From assembly GCA_948474755.1 (NCBI GenBank), contig CAOLHI010000652.1, positions 62,001 to 126,000 on the forward strand: a stretch of DNA of 64,000 nt. Direction: 5' to 3'. The notes beneath the pieces are model-generated. The model had not been told where the DNA came from and did no database searches. It was given only the letters and a program-made list of their open reading frames with translations. Source of the stretch: Ctenosaura bakeri (taxonomy: Eukaryota; Chordata; Lepidosauria; Squamata; Iguanidae). Position numbers and translations under genes: made by a program. Below, piece by piece: positions 54,975 through 64,000 of the stretch (the first letter of the stretch is position 1; every line of letters begins with the position of its first letter).

Positions 54975-55540
54975 TCATGATACTGGTGCCACTCTACTCT
55001 GCTTTGGTTAGACCTCATCTTGAATATTGTGTCCAGTTCTGGGCACCCCAATTCAAGAGGGATATTGACAAGCTGGAGCAAGTCCAGAGGAGGGCGACCA
55101 AAATGGTGAGCGGCCTGGAAGCCATGAAGCCCTATGAGGATAGACTTAGAGAGCTGGGGATGTTTAGTCTGCAGAAGAGGAGGTTAAGAGGGGACATGAT
55201 AGCCATGTTTAAATATTTGAAGGGATGCCACGTAGAGGAAGGAGAGGGCTTGTTTTCTGCTGCTCCAGAGACCAGGACAAGGAGCAATGGATTCAAGCTG
55301 CAGGAAAGGAGATTCCACCTGAATCTCAGGAAGAACTTCCTGGCAGTCAGGGCTGTCCAGCAGTGGAATCTGCTGCCTCAGAGTGTAGTGGAGGCTCCTT
55401 CCTTGGAGGTTTTTAAGCAGAGGCTGGATGGCCATCTGTCGGGAGTGCTTTGAGGATGTTCCTGCATGGCAGGGGGTTGGACTGGATGGCCCCTGGGGTC
55501 TCTTCCAACTCTACATTTCTATGATTCTATGATTCTATGA
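54975..55540 (+). mobile_element. CR1 LINE 3' end, young
   Basis: [20 protein letters not shown] to [12 protein letters not shown] in a 158-codon frame, then the tail with three ATTCTATG units. 5' truncated inside the REVLVPLY block. Confidence 0.9.
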
Positions 55541-55630
55541 TCATCTCATCACTGAATCACAAAGAGGCCAGGAACCTAACGCAGATACAATCAGGAAGAT
55601 GCCCAGAGTTTAAAGAGTGAGTTGCAAAAG

Positions 55631-56272
55631 ATCACAGAATCCTAGAGTTGGAAGAGACCCCAGGGACCACCCAGACCGACCTTATTCTGCCATGCAGAAA
55701 CACACGATCAGAGCACTCCTTTTGACAGAGGGCCATCGAGCCTTTATTTAAAAACCTCCAAAAAAGAAGGAAAGTCCACCACACTTCCAGGCAGCAGCGT
55801 ATTCCACTGTCAAACCACTCTTACCATCAAGAAACTCTTCCTCATGTTTAGGAGGAATCTCTTTTCCTGAAGTGTGAAGCCATTGCTCCATAGTGTCCTA
55901 GTCTCTGGAGAAGCAGAAAACAGACTTGCTCCATCCTCCATATGGCATCCCTTCAAATATTTAAACAAGGCTATCATGTTCCCTCTTAACCTCCTCTTCT
56001 CTAGGCCAAACACACCTAGTTCCCTAAGCTGTTCCTCACAGAGTTTCATGGTTTCCAGTCCTTCTACCATTTTGGTAGCCCTCCACTGGACATGTTCCAG
56101 CTTATCAATATCCTTCCAGAACTGTGATGCCCAGAACTGGACACAGTATTATTCCAGGTGGGGTCCAACCAAAGCAAAACAGAGTGATACTATCCCTTCC
56201 CTTGACCTAGACAGTAGACTTCTACTGATGCAGCCTAGAATTGCATTAGCCTTTTCAGCAGCTGCATCACAT
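55631..56272 (-). mobile_element. CR1 LINE 3' end, older
   Basis: Reverse strand: KLCEEQLRELGVFGLEKRRL, KGCHMEDGASLFSASPETR, LLNMRKSFLMVRVV. Several stops; the 5' end stops at the DAAAEKANAILG block. Confidence 0.85.
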
Positions 56273-56451
56273 ACAGTCCATTCAGCCCTCCAAGGATCTT
56301 GCAGCGTAGAAGTGATCTATGTACCTGGAACGGTTGCCCACCACTACCCCACATTCAACCTGACAGCCCAATTTCCCCTCTTAAATCTTGGTATTGCCTG
56401 TGTGACTTCAGTCCACCCTCATTCAGTGTGATCTAGTGTTATGTTGTCTGT

Positions 56452-56930
56452 CATAGAATCATAGAATCATAGAATCATAGAGCTGGAAGAGACCCCAGGG
56501 GCCATTGAGTCCAACCCCCTGCTATGCAGGAACACCCATCAAAGCATTCCCAACAGATGACCATCCAGCCTCTGCTTAAAAACCTCCAAAGAAGGAGGAG
56601 ACCCCACCACACTCCATAGAGGCAGCAGCAGATTCCACTGCCGGAGAGCCCTGACTGTCAGGAAGTTCTTCCTGAGGTTCAGGTGGAATCTCCTTTCCTG
56701 CAGCTTGAATCCATTGCTCCTTGTCCTGGTCTCTGGAGCAGCAGAAAACAAGCCCTCTCCTTCCTCTACATGGCATCCCTTCAAATATTTAAACATGGCT
56801 ATCATGTCCCCTCTTAACCTTCTCTGCTGCAGACTAAACATCCCCAGCTCTCCAAGGCATTCTTCATAGGGCTTCATGACTTCCAGACCCTTCACCATTT
56901 TGGTCGCCCTCCTCTGGACACGTTCCACTT
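56452..56930 (-). mobile_element. CR1 LINE 3' end, young
   Basis: Reverse strand: [62 protein letters not shown]. The tail has four ATAGAATC units. Confidence 0.9.
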
Positions 56931-57539
56931 TTTGTGTCCACTTTTTAAGTGCTGTGCCCAGGTGACTGTGCCAGGGACACAGGGATAGGGAGGGACAGCC
57001 ACGAAGGTATGGCCCTGATCCCCCAACAAGCCTTATGACAAGACCAGGGAACAAATAATTTTCCAGTCTGAATCCTACTGTTAGTCCTCCACTAAAGTAG
57101 ACCCATTGAATCAATGATATTTACCAATGTGTCACCTCACCCTTCAACGAGAGAGTCAGTGGTCTGGTCTAGTGAAGGCTACCCAAGAGAACTGAGGTCT
57201 AAGCCGGGCCGGGCAGGCAGTCTTTGTTAAAATGAATGGGATTGTTCAAGAGCAACCTCGTGAGTAGACTAGAAACCTTTTATGGATTTTTTGAGCAATA
57301 AGGAACTTAATGAGGCAATACTCCGGGGTTATGATTATTAGTAATTCTGGTAAATTGAATGTACTTTGATCTGTAATGGTAGACGAAGACATTGGATTTT
57401 AATTGGTTTTTCCTTTTCATTACAGTTGGGATGGGGGGGGTGAGAGTTCTTTTGCGTTAGTTACTTTTAGTTAGTGGAGTTAGGATGTGTTTCTGCTAAC
57501 AATCTTGTAATCTTTTTGCTATTTAGGTTTCTCTATTAC

Positions 57540-57717
57540 GGCCATTTCTGCACTAGACTGTTATAGCGCGATGATTCCACTTTCAACATCCTATGGAATC
57601 CTGGGATTTGCAGTTTGGGGGGGGGTGGCGACCCCTCCCTAAACTGCAAACCCCAGGATTCCATAGGACATTGAAAGTGGAATAATTGCGCTATGACAGT
57701 CTAGTGCAGAAATGGCC
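57540..57717. mobile_element. Hairpin MITE, 178 bp
   Basis: Arms nearly perfect; centre GTTTGGGGGGGGGTGGCGACC. Flanks TTAC/TTAG suggest a TTA duplication with one extra base at the left tip. Confidence 0.82.
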
Positions 57718-57726
57718 TTAGTCTTA

Positions 57727-57906
57727 GGCCATTTCCGCACTAGCCTGTTATAGCGCGATGATTCCACTTTCAACCTCCTCTGGAATCCTGGGGTTTGCAG
57801 TTTCGGGAGGGGCCAGCCGGCCCCTCCCGGAACTGCAAACCCCAGGATTCCAGAGGAGGTTGAAAGTGGAATCATCGCGCTATAACAGGCTAGTGTGGAA
57901 ATGGCC
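57727..57906. mobile_element. 180-bp hairpin MITE, TSD TTA
   Basis: TTA at 57724..57726 and 57907..57909. Loop AGCC. Arms differ at only two positions that I can see (CCGCAC/GTGTGG and TTTCGG/CCGGAA). Only 9 bp separates it from the previous copy. Confidence 0.92.
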
Positions 57907-58060
57907 TTAGTTCAATTTAATCCAGATTAAGTTTAGTTTTACCTTTAGTTACACGAGTGTATTGCTCGTGTACAGTTTGTTCCTTTTGCTTTAGTTCTTT
58001 TGTGTGTGTGTGTATTGTTGTGAATTGGTTTGCATGTTTGTATTAAAATTAATAAATATG

Positions 58061-58730
58061 AGATGTAAAACAAACAAAAGACCATCAGCAAGGAACCCGA
58101 GATGCTTCGGTCTGTTGCTGTTTTTCTCCTTAAATCCTCAGCTCTCCGGGACTGACCAAATGCCCATTTGGGCAAAGAAATAGGACCTTCGGAGCCAGTC
58201 TTTTTCCTGCCCCCTGTCTGCAGGGAAGTGGCTGCTTTCAAGGAGGGGATGGGGAATTTGGCAAAGGCAGCCAGGCTTTCTTAAGCTCCTGCTCCATTAA
58301 TTCTGCCTTTGGGTTAGCACTTTCCACCCACATTCTCAGCAGCAACCCTCTACTTCTGAACTCTGTTAATTTGGACTCAAAATGTCACACTCTCAGCTCC
58401 CAGGAGTCCGTTTTCTTCTTCTTTTCGTTTGAAGGAAACCAGCTTTTTGGGACCCTCCAGGGTGGGGGTGCCAGAGTGAAAACTAGCGACAGCTCCTGTA
58501 CCTTTAACAGTTTGCAGAAGAGGAGATTTCAGCAGGTTTTGCTTTTCATGCAACCAGATAAATTTCCTCTTGTGCACCACCAAGAAAAACACAGGAGTTC
58601 TAGGTTTCACTGTGGCCACTCTCAGTGAAAGGGAAAATCCAAACTTTCTAGGTCAGTGGGTCAGTGAATTCACTCCACCTTTCAGTTTGACCTTTCCAAG
58701 GAACTGTCCAAGGTGCTAAACCCTAGCAGA
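58061..58730. other. No gene seen; unique sequence
   Basis: Includes GCTCCATTAATTCTGCCTTT at about 58290 and mixed text. An 85-codon frame at 58371 lacks any recognised domain. Confidence 0.3.
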
Positions 58731-59115
58731 CTCATAGGATAATAGAGGCTATTTCTGCACTAGCCTGTTGTGGCGCTATGATTCCACTTTCAACATCCTA
58801 TGGAATCCTGGGGTTCGCAGTTTCGGGAGGGGCCGGCTGGCCCCTCCCTGAACTGCAAACCCCAGGATTCCATAGGATGTTGAAAGCGGAATCATAGCGC
58901 TACAACAGGCTAGTGCGGAAATAGCCAGAGTTGGAAGAGAGCCCCAGGGTTTCCGGTCCAGCCCTGTTCTCCCCTGCAGGAAGGCACAATCCAAGCCCTC
59001 CCTTTGACAGAGGGTCATCCAGCCTCTCTTTCAAAACCTCCAAAGAAGGAGGAGATCCCACCACTCTCCTTTGAAGAAGCAGCAGATTCCACTGCCCAAC
59101 AGCTCTGACCAGCAA
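58731..59115 (-). mobile_element. CR1 LINE 3' end split by a MITE
   Basis: ACTCATAGGATAATAGA, then after the MITE AGAGTTGGAAGAGAGCCCC. Joining at AGA restores the CR1 tail exactly. Confidence 0.82.
58747..58926. mobile_element. 180-bp hairpin MITE, TSD AGA in a CR1 tail
   Basis: AGA at 58744..58746 and 58927..58929. The empty site ATAGAGTTGG is known from many CR1 tails, so the insertion junction is unambiguous. Loop GGCT; both tips read GGCTATTTC-type. Confidence 0.93.
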
Positions 59116-59353
59116 CAGAATCTCAGACAGCGCCTTTAAAGTTCCTTTTAAAACCCAAAACGGAGCTACTGCCCTGGAGATGTGGAAACTGCCCTCTGTC
59201 AGTGGTCGTGGAGGAGCAAACCAACCCTTGTGCACCTTGCAGGGTTGGTTTAACAGGAAGAGGTGATAAAGCATGCACCGTGGCCAGACGTGCATGCTAG
59301 AAGTCCCCATCTCTTGGCTTTGGCTGCTTTAATATATTCCACTCCCCTCTGTA

Positions 59354-59962
59354 TGTCATGAGTCAGGCTGAGCATGCTGCTGATTCAGACGGGGACTCTG
59401 AGTTAGACTTGTACTCCCAGCAGGGGGAGGAGCCCTTGGAGGGAGATGGGGCTCCTTCAGAGTCAAGGGAGGGGCCTGCCAGCGACCCCACAGCTGTCCC
59501 AGGGCTGGATCCCGAGCCAGTACCTGCAGCAGAGGAGACCAGTGCCTCTAGCTCGACAGAAGCTGCTGTTTCTGACTCCAGCCCGGAGTTTGCAGCAGAC
59601 CCTCCCCCCATGTTCCTCCAGGCGGCTGGAGAAGGAGGTGGTTTGCAGATCGAAGGAGCTGCAAGAGAAACGTCTGAAGTCTGAGGGCCTCCAGATGTGA
59701 GCTGGGCCAACGGACATTTGATCAGCCCCAGCAGGGCTAAAGACTATGTATTTAAGACAGACACTGGGGGGAGTTGGGCACGGGGCAACAACTGTCTACC
59801 ACCCAGGAATCTGCATCCTGGGCTTTCTGTTCCAAGCTAATCCTTGCTGTTGAGTTTGCTGCCTCTGTTTGTTTTGGGTGATGTAACCTTTTGATTACTT
59901 TATTTCTAAAAAGCCATAAACCCAGCTCCTGCCTCTGTGTCTGCTTAAGCCGCCGCCTGACA
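59354..59962 (+). mobile_element. Probable solo LTR (TGTCA...TGACA)
   Basis: Bounded by TGTCATGAG and CGCCTGACA. Near 59745 a TATGTATTTAAGACAG box could act as TATA, and TTATTTCTAAAAAGCC near the end resembles the polyadenylation part of a squamate Gypsy-type LTR. A 108-codon acidic frame (59358..59684) starts inside the left end; I regard it as incidental. No primer-binding site or duplication seen. Confidence 0.5.
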
Positions 59963-60436
59963 TTGACACTGCAGTACAACACGTGGGACTACCTTCCTGA
60001 GATGTTGTTGGGGTTTGATGAGAGGGTGCATAGGAGACTTTTTGGAGGGCTGAATGCTCCCTATGACTTCAGTGAACTGGGGCCCGGAGATACTGTGACA
60101 ATTCTTATTTGACTGGCTCAGAAGTGGTGGGGAGGCGAACGCCCCCGGAGAGCTTTGGCCCAGAGTTTGCCTCCTTTGAGCTGCTCTCCTTCCCTCCCTG
60201 GTTTTGCTTTTATGGCTTGCAGCACACGCAGGCGGGCCCTCCCAAAATCTCTCTTCTCCCTCCCAGCCCGACGCCCGCCTGCCTGCCTTTGAAGCCTGCA
60301 TTAAAGGCCAAGGTGTGAATTAGTTTGATGGGCTTCCTTGTCCTCCCCCTCCCTCCTTTCTGAAGCTGAACTAATGGGTTTTCTCTCTCCCTCTCTTTTC
60401 TCCCCCTCCACTCCTTCTTCCTTCCATTCCCGACAG
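59963..60436. other. VSTM2L intron, acceptor side
   Basis: No exon or repeat recognised. The last 100 nt become strongly pyrimidine-rich (CTCTCTCCCTCTCTTTTC) up to the acceptor at 60434..60436. Confidence 0.45.
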
Positions 60437-60487
60437 CTAAAAGCATCTCCGCAGGAAGAAGCCAGGAAGGACGCGACAAAAATAAGC
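60437..60487 (+). CDS. VSTM2L: VSTM2L small internal exon, 17 codons
   Basis: Acceptor TTCCCGACAG precedes it and a strong donor GTGAGT follows (60488..60493). It encodes LKASPQEEARKDATKIS in frame with the exon ending at 40631, which stops on a codon boundary. This is the linker that follows the first Ig half in VSTM2-family proteins. I recall LKAS and ATKIS at the same place in mammalian VSTM2L. The next exon, expected to carry the second Ig cysteine, is not found before 64000. Confidence 0.88.
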
Positions 60488-60612
60488 GTGAGTTTTGCGA
60501 TAATGACTTCTTGGGAAGACTTTTTTAAAGTCAAGGGCACCGCTGTGGCTTTTTCCTCTCCGGCACCGTCTGGGGGGCTGGGGAGGCGGGGGCGAGTTTT
60601 TTGCAAAAGTGT

Positions 60613-60778
60613 AGTGGTTCTGCACTAGGCTGTTATAATGCAATGATTCCAGTTGCAGCATCCTATGGAATCCTGGGGTTTGCAGTTTCGGCCGGCCCCT
60701 CCCAAAACTGCAAACCCCAGGATTCCATAGGATGTTGCAAGTGGAATCATCATGCTATAACAGCCTAGTGCGGAAGTT
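60613..60778. mobile_element. Hairpin MITE, 125 nt past the small VSTM2L exon
   Basis: Tips eroded (GGTTCTGCACTAGGC, GCGGAAGTTTG). Both arms have CAGTTGC/GCAAGTG-type text and the centre is shortened to TTTCGGCCGGCCCC. Confidence 0.75.
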
Positions 60779-61067
60779 TGCATTGAGATGAGAAGTGGGG
60801 CGGAAGAGGAAAAGGGCAGATATGGAAATAGTGGCTTTTCATTGCAACCAAGGCCAACACCATCCTTAATGGAAACTGAGTGGAGAAGAAATTCTCATCT
60901 GCCTTTTACAACTCACCTAAGACTGGAATTCATCCTTAGCCTCACTTTTAAGTACACCATCAACAGTTCAGTAACCATTCAGCAATGCTGCCACATTTCT
61001 TTTTCTTGTTCCCTTTTCCCTCTCCTTTTTAGGCTGCAAGAACATAACAGAGCTGGTTCTTTCAAGG

Positions 61068-61851
61068 CAGCAGTTCTCAACCTGTGGGTCGCGACCACTT
61101 TGGGGGGTCGAACGACCTTTTCACAGGGGTCACCTAAGACCATCAGAAAACATGTATTTCCAATGGTCTTAGGCTCCATTCCCTCCTCGGTGGTGGTGCG
61201 CAAGCGCGAGCCACGTGCTCATGTCCTCCTGCCCCCTTTGGTGGGAGCACATGCGGCCACAGCGTCGCCACAGCAGGAGTGGTGGTGCGCAAGCTCGAGC
61301 CACGCGCTCGCGTCCTCCTGGCCCCTGTTCAGAAGGGACTGAAATCGTTCCCCTTCTCCGCTACCGGGAGAACCTCCTGTGTGACGGGCCAGCTTGGGGG
61401 GGCGGTGGCAGCACGGGGGACAGGCCCCCTTCTCGCCACAGCTCCTGCCCCACTTGCCACGGAGGGGGGCGCTGTGGAAGGGCCGGGGGGACGCAAGGCT
61501 GCGCTTTTCCGGGGAGGCGAGCTGCGCCCGGCGCGAAAGACAAAGGCGCTGGGACTCCCCCCCTCCGGCCAGGGTCGACACTCTGGAAACTTTTCCCACA
61601 CTGCCCCCCCCCCAGCGGAAACGAGAGCGAAGCAGAAGCAGAGCCTGGGGGGGTTCTGGAGTTTTTTCCCGGGGGAGACACGCAGCTCCTCTTTCCCTCC
61701 CTGCCTGCCCCCCCCGTTCCTGGCCAGCGAGGCAGCCTTTGCCGGGGGGGGGAGGCATTGTAAATAAATAAATAATTTTATGATTGGGGGTCACCACAAC
61801 ATGAGGAACTGTATTAAATGGTCGCTGCATTGGGAAGGTTGAGAACCACTG
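61068..61851 (+). mobile_element. SPIN-like hAT transposon with internal duplication
   Basis: Ends CAGCAGTTCTCAACC and GGTTGAGAACCACTG. Flanks TTTCAAGG/TTTCAAAA give a 6-of-8 duplication. It carries an extra roughly 100-bp segment at 61215..61320 that repeats the GCGCAAGCKCGAGCCACG region. Same interior as 7507 and 15179. Confidence 0.82.
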
Positions 61852-61877
61852 TTTCAAAACTAGACCAGTACTCGCAG

Positions 61878-62076
61878 GGTCTTTCCTCCTGCACAGTTAC
61901 AGTGCTGTTATTCCACTTTCAACCTCCTGTGGAATTCTGGGGTTTATAGTTTCCTGAGGTCCAAGAACTCTCAGGCTAAGAATTTTAAAGGCCCCTCCCT
62001 AAACTACAAACCCCAGGATTCTACAGGATGTCGGAAGTGGAATCATAGCACTGTAACAGTGCAGTGCAGAAAGGCC
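61878..62076. mobile_element. Hairpin MITE, non-perfect-centre subtype
   Basis: GGTCTTTCCTCCTGCACAG to GTGCAGAAAGGCC with centre GGTCCAAGAACTCTCAGGC. Arms are diverged, consistent with an older copy. Confidence 0.72.
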
Positions 62077-62216
62077 CCCACCCTCTGCTGATGCCTTTTC
62101 TATATATTTCACCAATGTTTGCAGAAAATGTTCCAGAGACTCTGATGTGCATACTTTGTTGTTGTTCACCTCAGATCACTTTCCACTGAGGGCACTTTCC
62201 ACTTAGGCTGTCCTGG

Positions 62217-62345
62217 AGTCTTCTAGGAAAGATTTATTCAGAGAGTTGTTTGCCACCGTTGCCTTTCTCTGTGGCTGAGAGAGTGTGACTTGCCCAGCAG
62301 GTTTCTGTGCTGAGCAGAGACTCAAACCCAGGTCCCCTTGCATCC
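62217..62345 (-). repeat. CORE-type SINE fragment
   Basis: AGATTTATTCAGAGAG, GTGGCTGAGAGAGTGTGAC, CTTGCCCAGCAGG and ACTCAAACCCAGGTCCCC in reverse orientation. Confidence 0.65.
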
Positions 62346-62893
62346 TACTCCTGTCCTGAATCCATCCACAGGAGGGCTGGCGGGCTGGAGGCAAAGGCAG
62401 GGAGCAACCCCAGGCTAAGCCGAGCCCAGAGGCATTGCATTCAGAAGAGGGAGGGAGAATCTCTTGCTCACTACACAGCCATAGCAATTGGATCCCACAT
62501 TAACCTCCCTGGCAGTATCCTATGGAATCCTGGAATTTATTATCTGATGAGGTGCTAGGGCCCTCTGGCAGAGAATTCTAAGAATCTCATGAAACTGCAG
62601 ATCCCAGGATCCCATGGGAGGCAGCTATGGCGATGCAAGTGAGATCAAAGAAACTCACTAACTGCAATGTAACTGAATGGCTAGGAGCCCTTGTTGCTCT
62701 TGAATATTTTGGATTGTATCCACACTGCGTCTTTATAGCACTTGGATTCCACTGTAGCTGCCATGACTGCCTCCAACAGACTCTTGGGTTTTATAGTTTG
62801 GGGAGGTTCTTAGAATTCTCTGCTAGAGAGCTCTGGTCTGCTGCCTTGTACTGCAGTGTTAGGATTCCCAGGCAGAGGATTTTAAATCTTCTG
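62346..62893. other. Old hairpin-family relics, no gene seen
   Basis: 62460..62640 (CACTACACAGCCATAGC, CCTATGGAATCCTGG, GATCCCAGGATCCCATGGG) and 62715..62870 (ATCCACACTGCGTCTTTATA, GGGTTTTATAGTTTGGG) keep the family layout but pair poorly. They resemble the old copy at 17105. Confidence 0.45.
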
Positions 62894-63475
62894 GTGTTGT
62901 GTGCATTTAAGTTGTTTCTGACCTATGGCAACTCTAAGATGGGGTTTCCTTATCATGGGGTTTCCTTGGCAAGGGGTTTCCTTGGCAAAATTTATTCAGG
63001 GGGAAGTGGCCTAAACATGATAGCCATGTTTAAATATTTGAAGGGATGCCACATAGAGGAGGGAGAAGGCTTGTTTTCTGCTGCTCCAGAGACCAGGACA
63101 AGGAGCAATGGATTCAAGCTGCAGGAAAGGAGATTCCACCTGAACCTCAGGAAGAACTTCCTGACGGTCAGGGCTGTCCGGCAGTGGAATATGCTGCCTC
63201 CACAGAGTGTGGTGGAGTCTCCCCCTTCTTTGGAGGTTTTTAAGCAGAGGCTGGATGGCCATCTGTCGGGAGTGCTTTGAGGGTGTTCCTGCATGGCAGG
63301 GGGTTGGACTGGATGGCCCCTGGGGTCTCTTCCAACTCTACATTTCTGTGATTCTATGATTCTATGATTCCCACTGAGGCTAAGAGAGTGTGACGCACCC
63401 AAGATGACCCAGCGATTTCCATGGCCAAGTGGGTCATACTCAAGTCACCATGCTGGACTCTACACCACACTTCAC
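62894..63475 (-). repeat. CORE-type SINE split by a CR1
   Basis: GTTGTGTGCATTTAAGTTG and CTATGGCAACTCTAAG at the left, GAGGCTAAGAGAGTGTGACG and AGATGACCCAGCG at the right, both reverse orientation. A small GGGGTTTCCTTGGCAA tandem lies at 62945..62990. Confidence 0.75.
63010..63368 (+). mobile_element. CR1 LINE 3' end inside a SINE
   Basis: [46 protein letters not shown], then the tail TTCTGTGATTCTATG. One of the youngest CR1 fragments by text similarity. Confidence 0.9.
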
Positions 63476-64000
63476 CAAACTACAAATCCCAGGATTCCAT
63501 AGGCTGAACCACCGGGAGTTAAGGCACCTTCAAAGTCCTATTTTATCATCCTGTTAGCCCTCTCTCACATTGCATGCTGGGATGGCAGGGTGGGAACCCA
63601 AAATGCTTTGCTCCAGAAGTGGACCAGAAGGAAACCCCACTTTGGACTGGCGTTAGGAGGCGACAGAGGCTGTGCGTTTGTTTCCTCCCTAAAACCGTGG
63701 ATAGAAGCAGTCAGTTCTCAAGGCTTCTGGGCCGTCACCCTCTGACAAGCCAACATTTGTAACGCCATGAATGATGGACCCAAAGCAGGGCTCTGGTGGC
63801 TAACAGTTGGGTCCCTGCTGGACCTACAGCTAATTTGTTTCTTTCCCTTTCTTCCCCGCTCCCCTCCCCAGCCTCCAGTGGCCAACTGATAAATTATGGC
63901 CAAGTTCTCTGCCAGAGCAAGGACAGTGTGAAAAACAAATTGCTCAGGCCAAGGACTTTGGCTTTTTCCTTTGACTTCCATTTGCGCTGATAGATGGAGC
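63476..64000. other. VSTM2L intron continuing to the right edge; no exon seen
   Basis: After a short family relic (ACAAATCCCAGGATTCC), 63720..64000 is unique: GGGCCGTCACCCTCTGAC, AACGCCATGAATGATGG, AAATTATGGCCAAGTTC. Possibly conserved noncoding DNA. Confidence 0.3.

Larger units (their letters stand above)
57265..58060 (+). mobile_element. L1-type LINE 3' end holding two MITEs
   Basis: KPFMDFLSNK at 57278..57310 followed by a 3' UTR that aligns with 49180..49500. It is interrupted by hairpins at 57540 and 57727 and ends GTATTAAAATTAATAAATATG. Confidence 0.75.

Noticed and set aside
59358..59684. Acidic 108-codon protein as a host gene
   Set aside because: It starts inside the left end of a probable LTR; no splice sites or known domain.

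Overview
This is a repeat-saturated stretch of a squamate reptile genome, most likely a lizard. The assignment rests on the repeat mix: CR1, L2, L1 and RTE/BovB-like LINEs, tRNA-derived Sauria-type and CORE-type SINEs, 5S rRNA-derived SINEs, and hAT elements with SPIN-like ends. No species can be named from sequence alone. There are no bacterial genes, tRNA genes or CRISPR arrays.

Only one host gene is supported, and only by two internal coding exons on the + strand: VSTM2L (V-set and transmembrane domain containing 2-like). Exon 40462..40631 carries the first half of the Ig V-set domain. The small exon 60437..60487 follows after a 19.8 kb intron. The signal-peptide exon and the exons with the second Ig cysteine and the C-terminus were not found; they probably lie outside the window. 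Everything up to 40461 is therefore upstream intron or flank, and 60488 onward is the next intron.

The dominant feature is a family of short hairpin DNA transposons (MITEs) with ends GGCCATTTCCGCACTAG. I count 33 complete, partial or older related copies. The youngest form is exactly 180 bp: an 88-bp arm, a 4-nt loop and the 88-bp reverse complement. It is flanked in several copies by a 3-bp target-site duplication, which points to the PIF/Harbinger type. Private variants recur on both arms of the same copy. A 485-bp GC-rich element (5474..5958) shares the end sequence.

Other structures: three SPIN-like hAT elements (7507, 15179, 61068), two with perfect 8-bp duplications; a 2.9-kb compound inverted repeat (46049..48943) whose right arm was later split by a CR1; two probable solo LTRs (38107..39189 and 59354..59962); a degenerate BovB-like LINE (13262..14905); and many 5'-truncated CR1s in both orientations.

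The remaining unique blocks contain candidate noncoding regulatory DNA. The best is 37130..37380, dense in homeodomain-type TAAT cores, in the intron or flank upstream of VSTM2L exon 40462. A TATA-type promoter candidate lies near 2470. Nested insertions give a relative order: 5S-SINE, CORE-SINE, L1 and CR1 copies are repeatedly interrupted by the 180-bp hairpins, so the hairpins are among the youngest arrivals.
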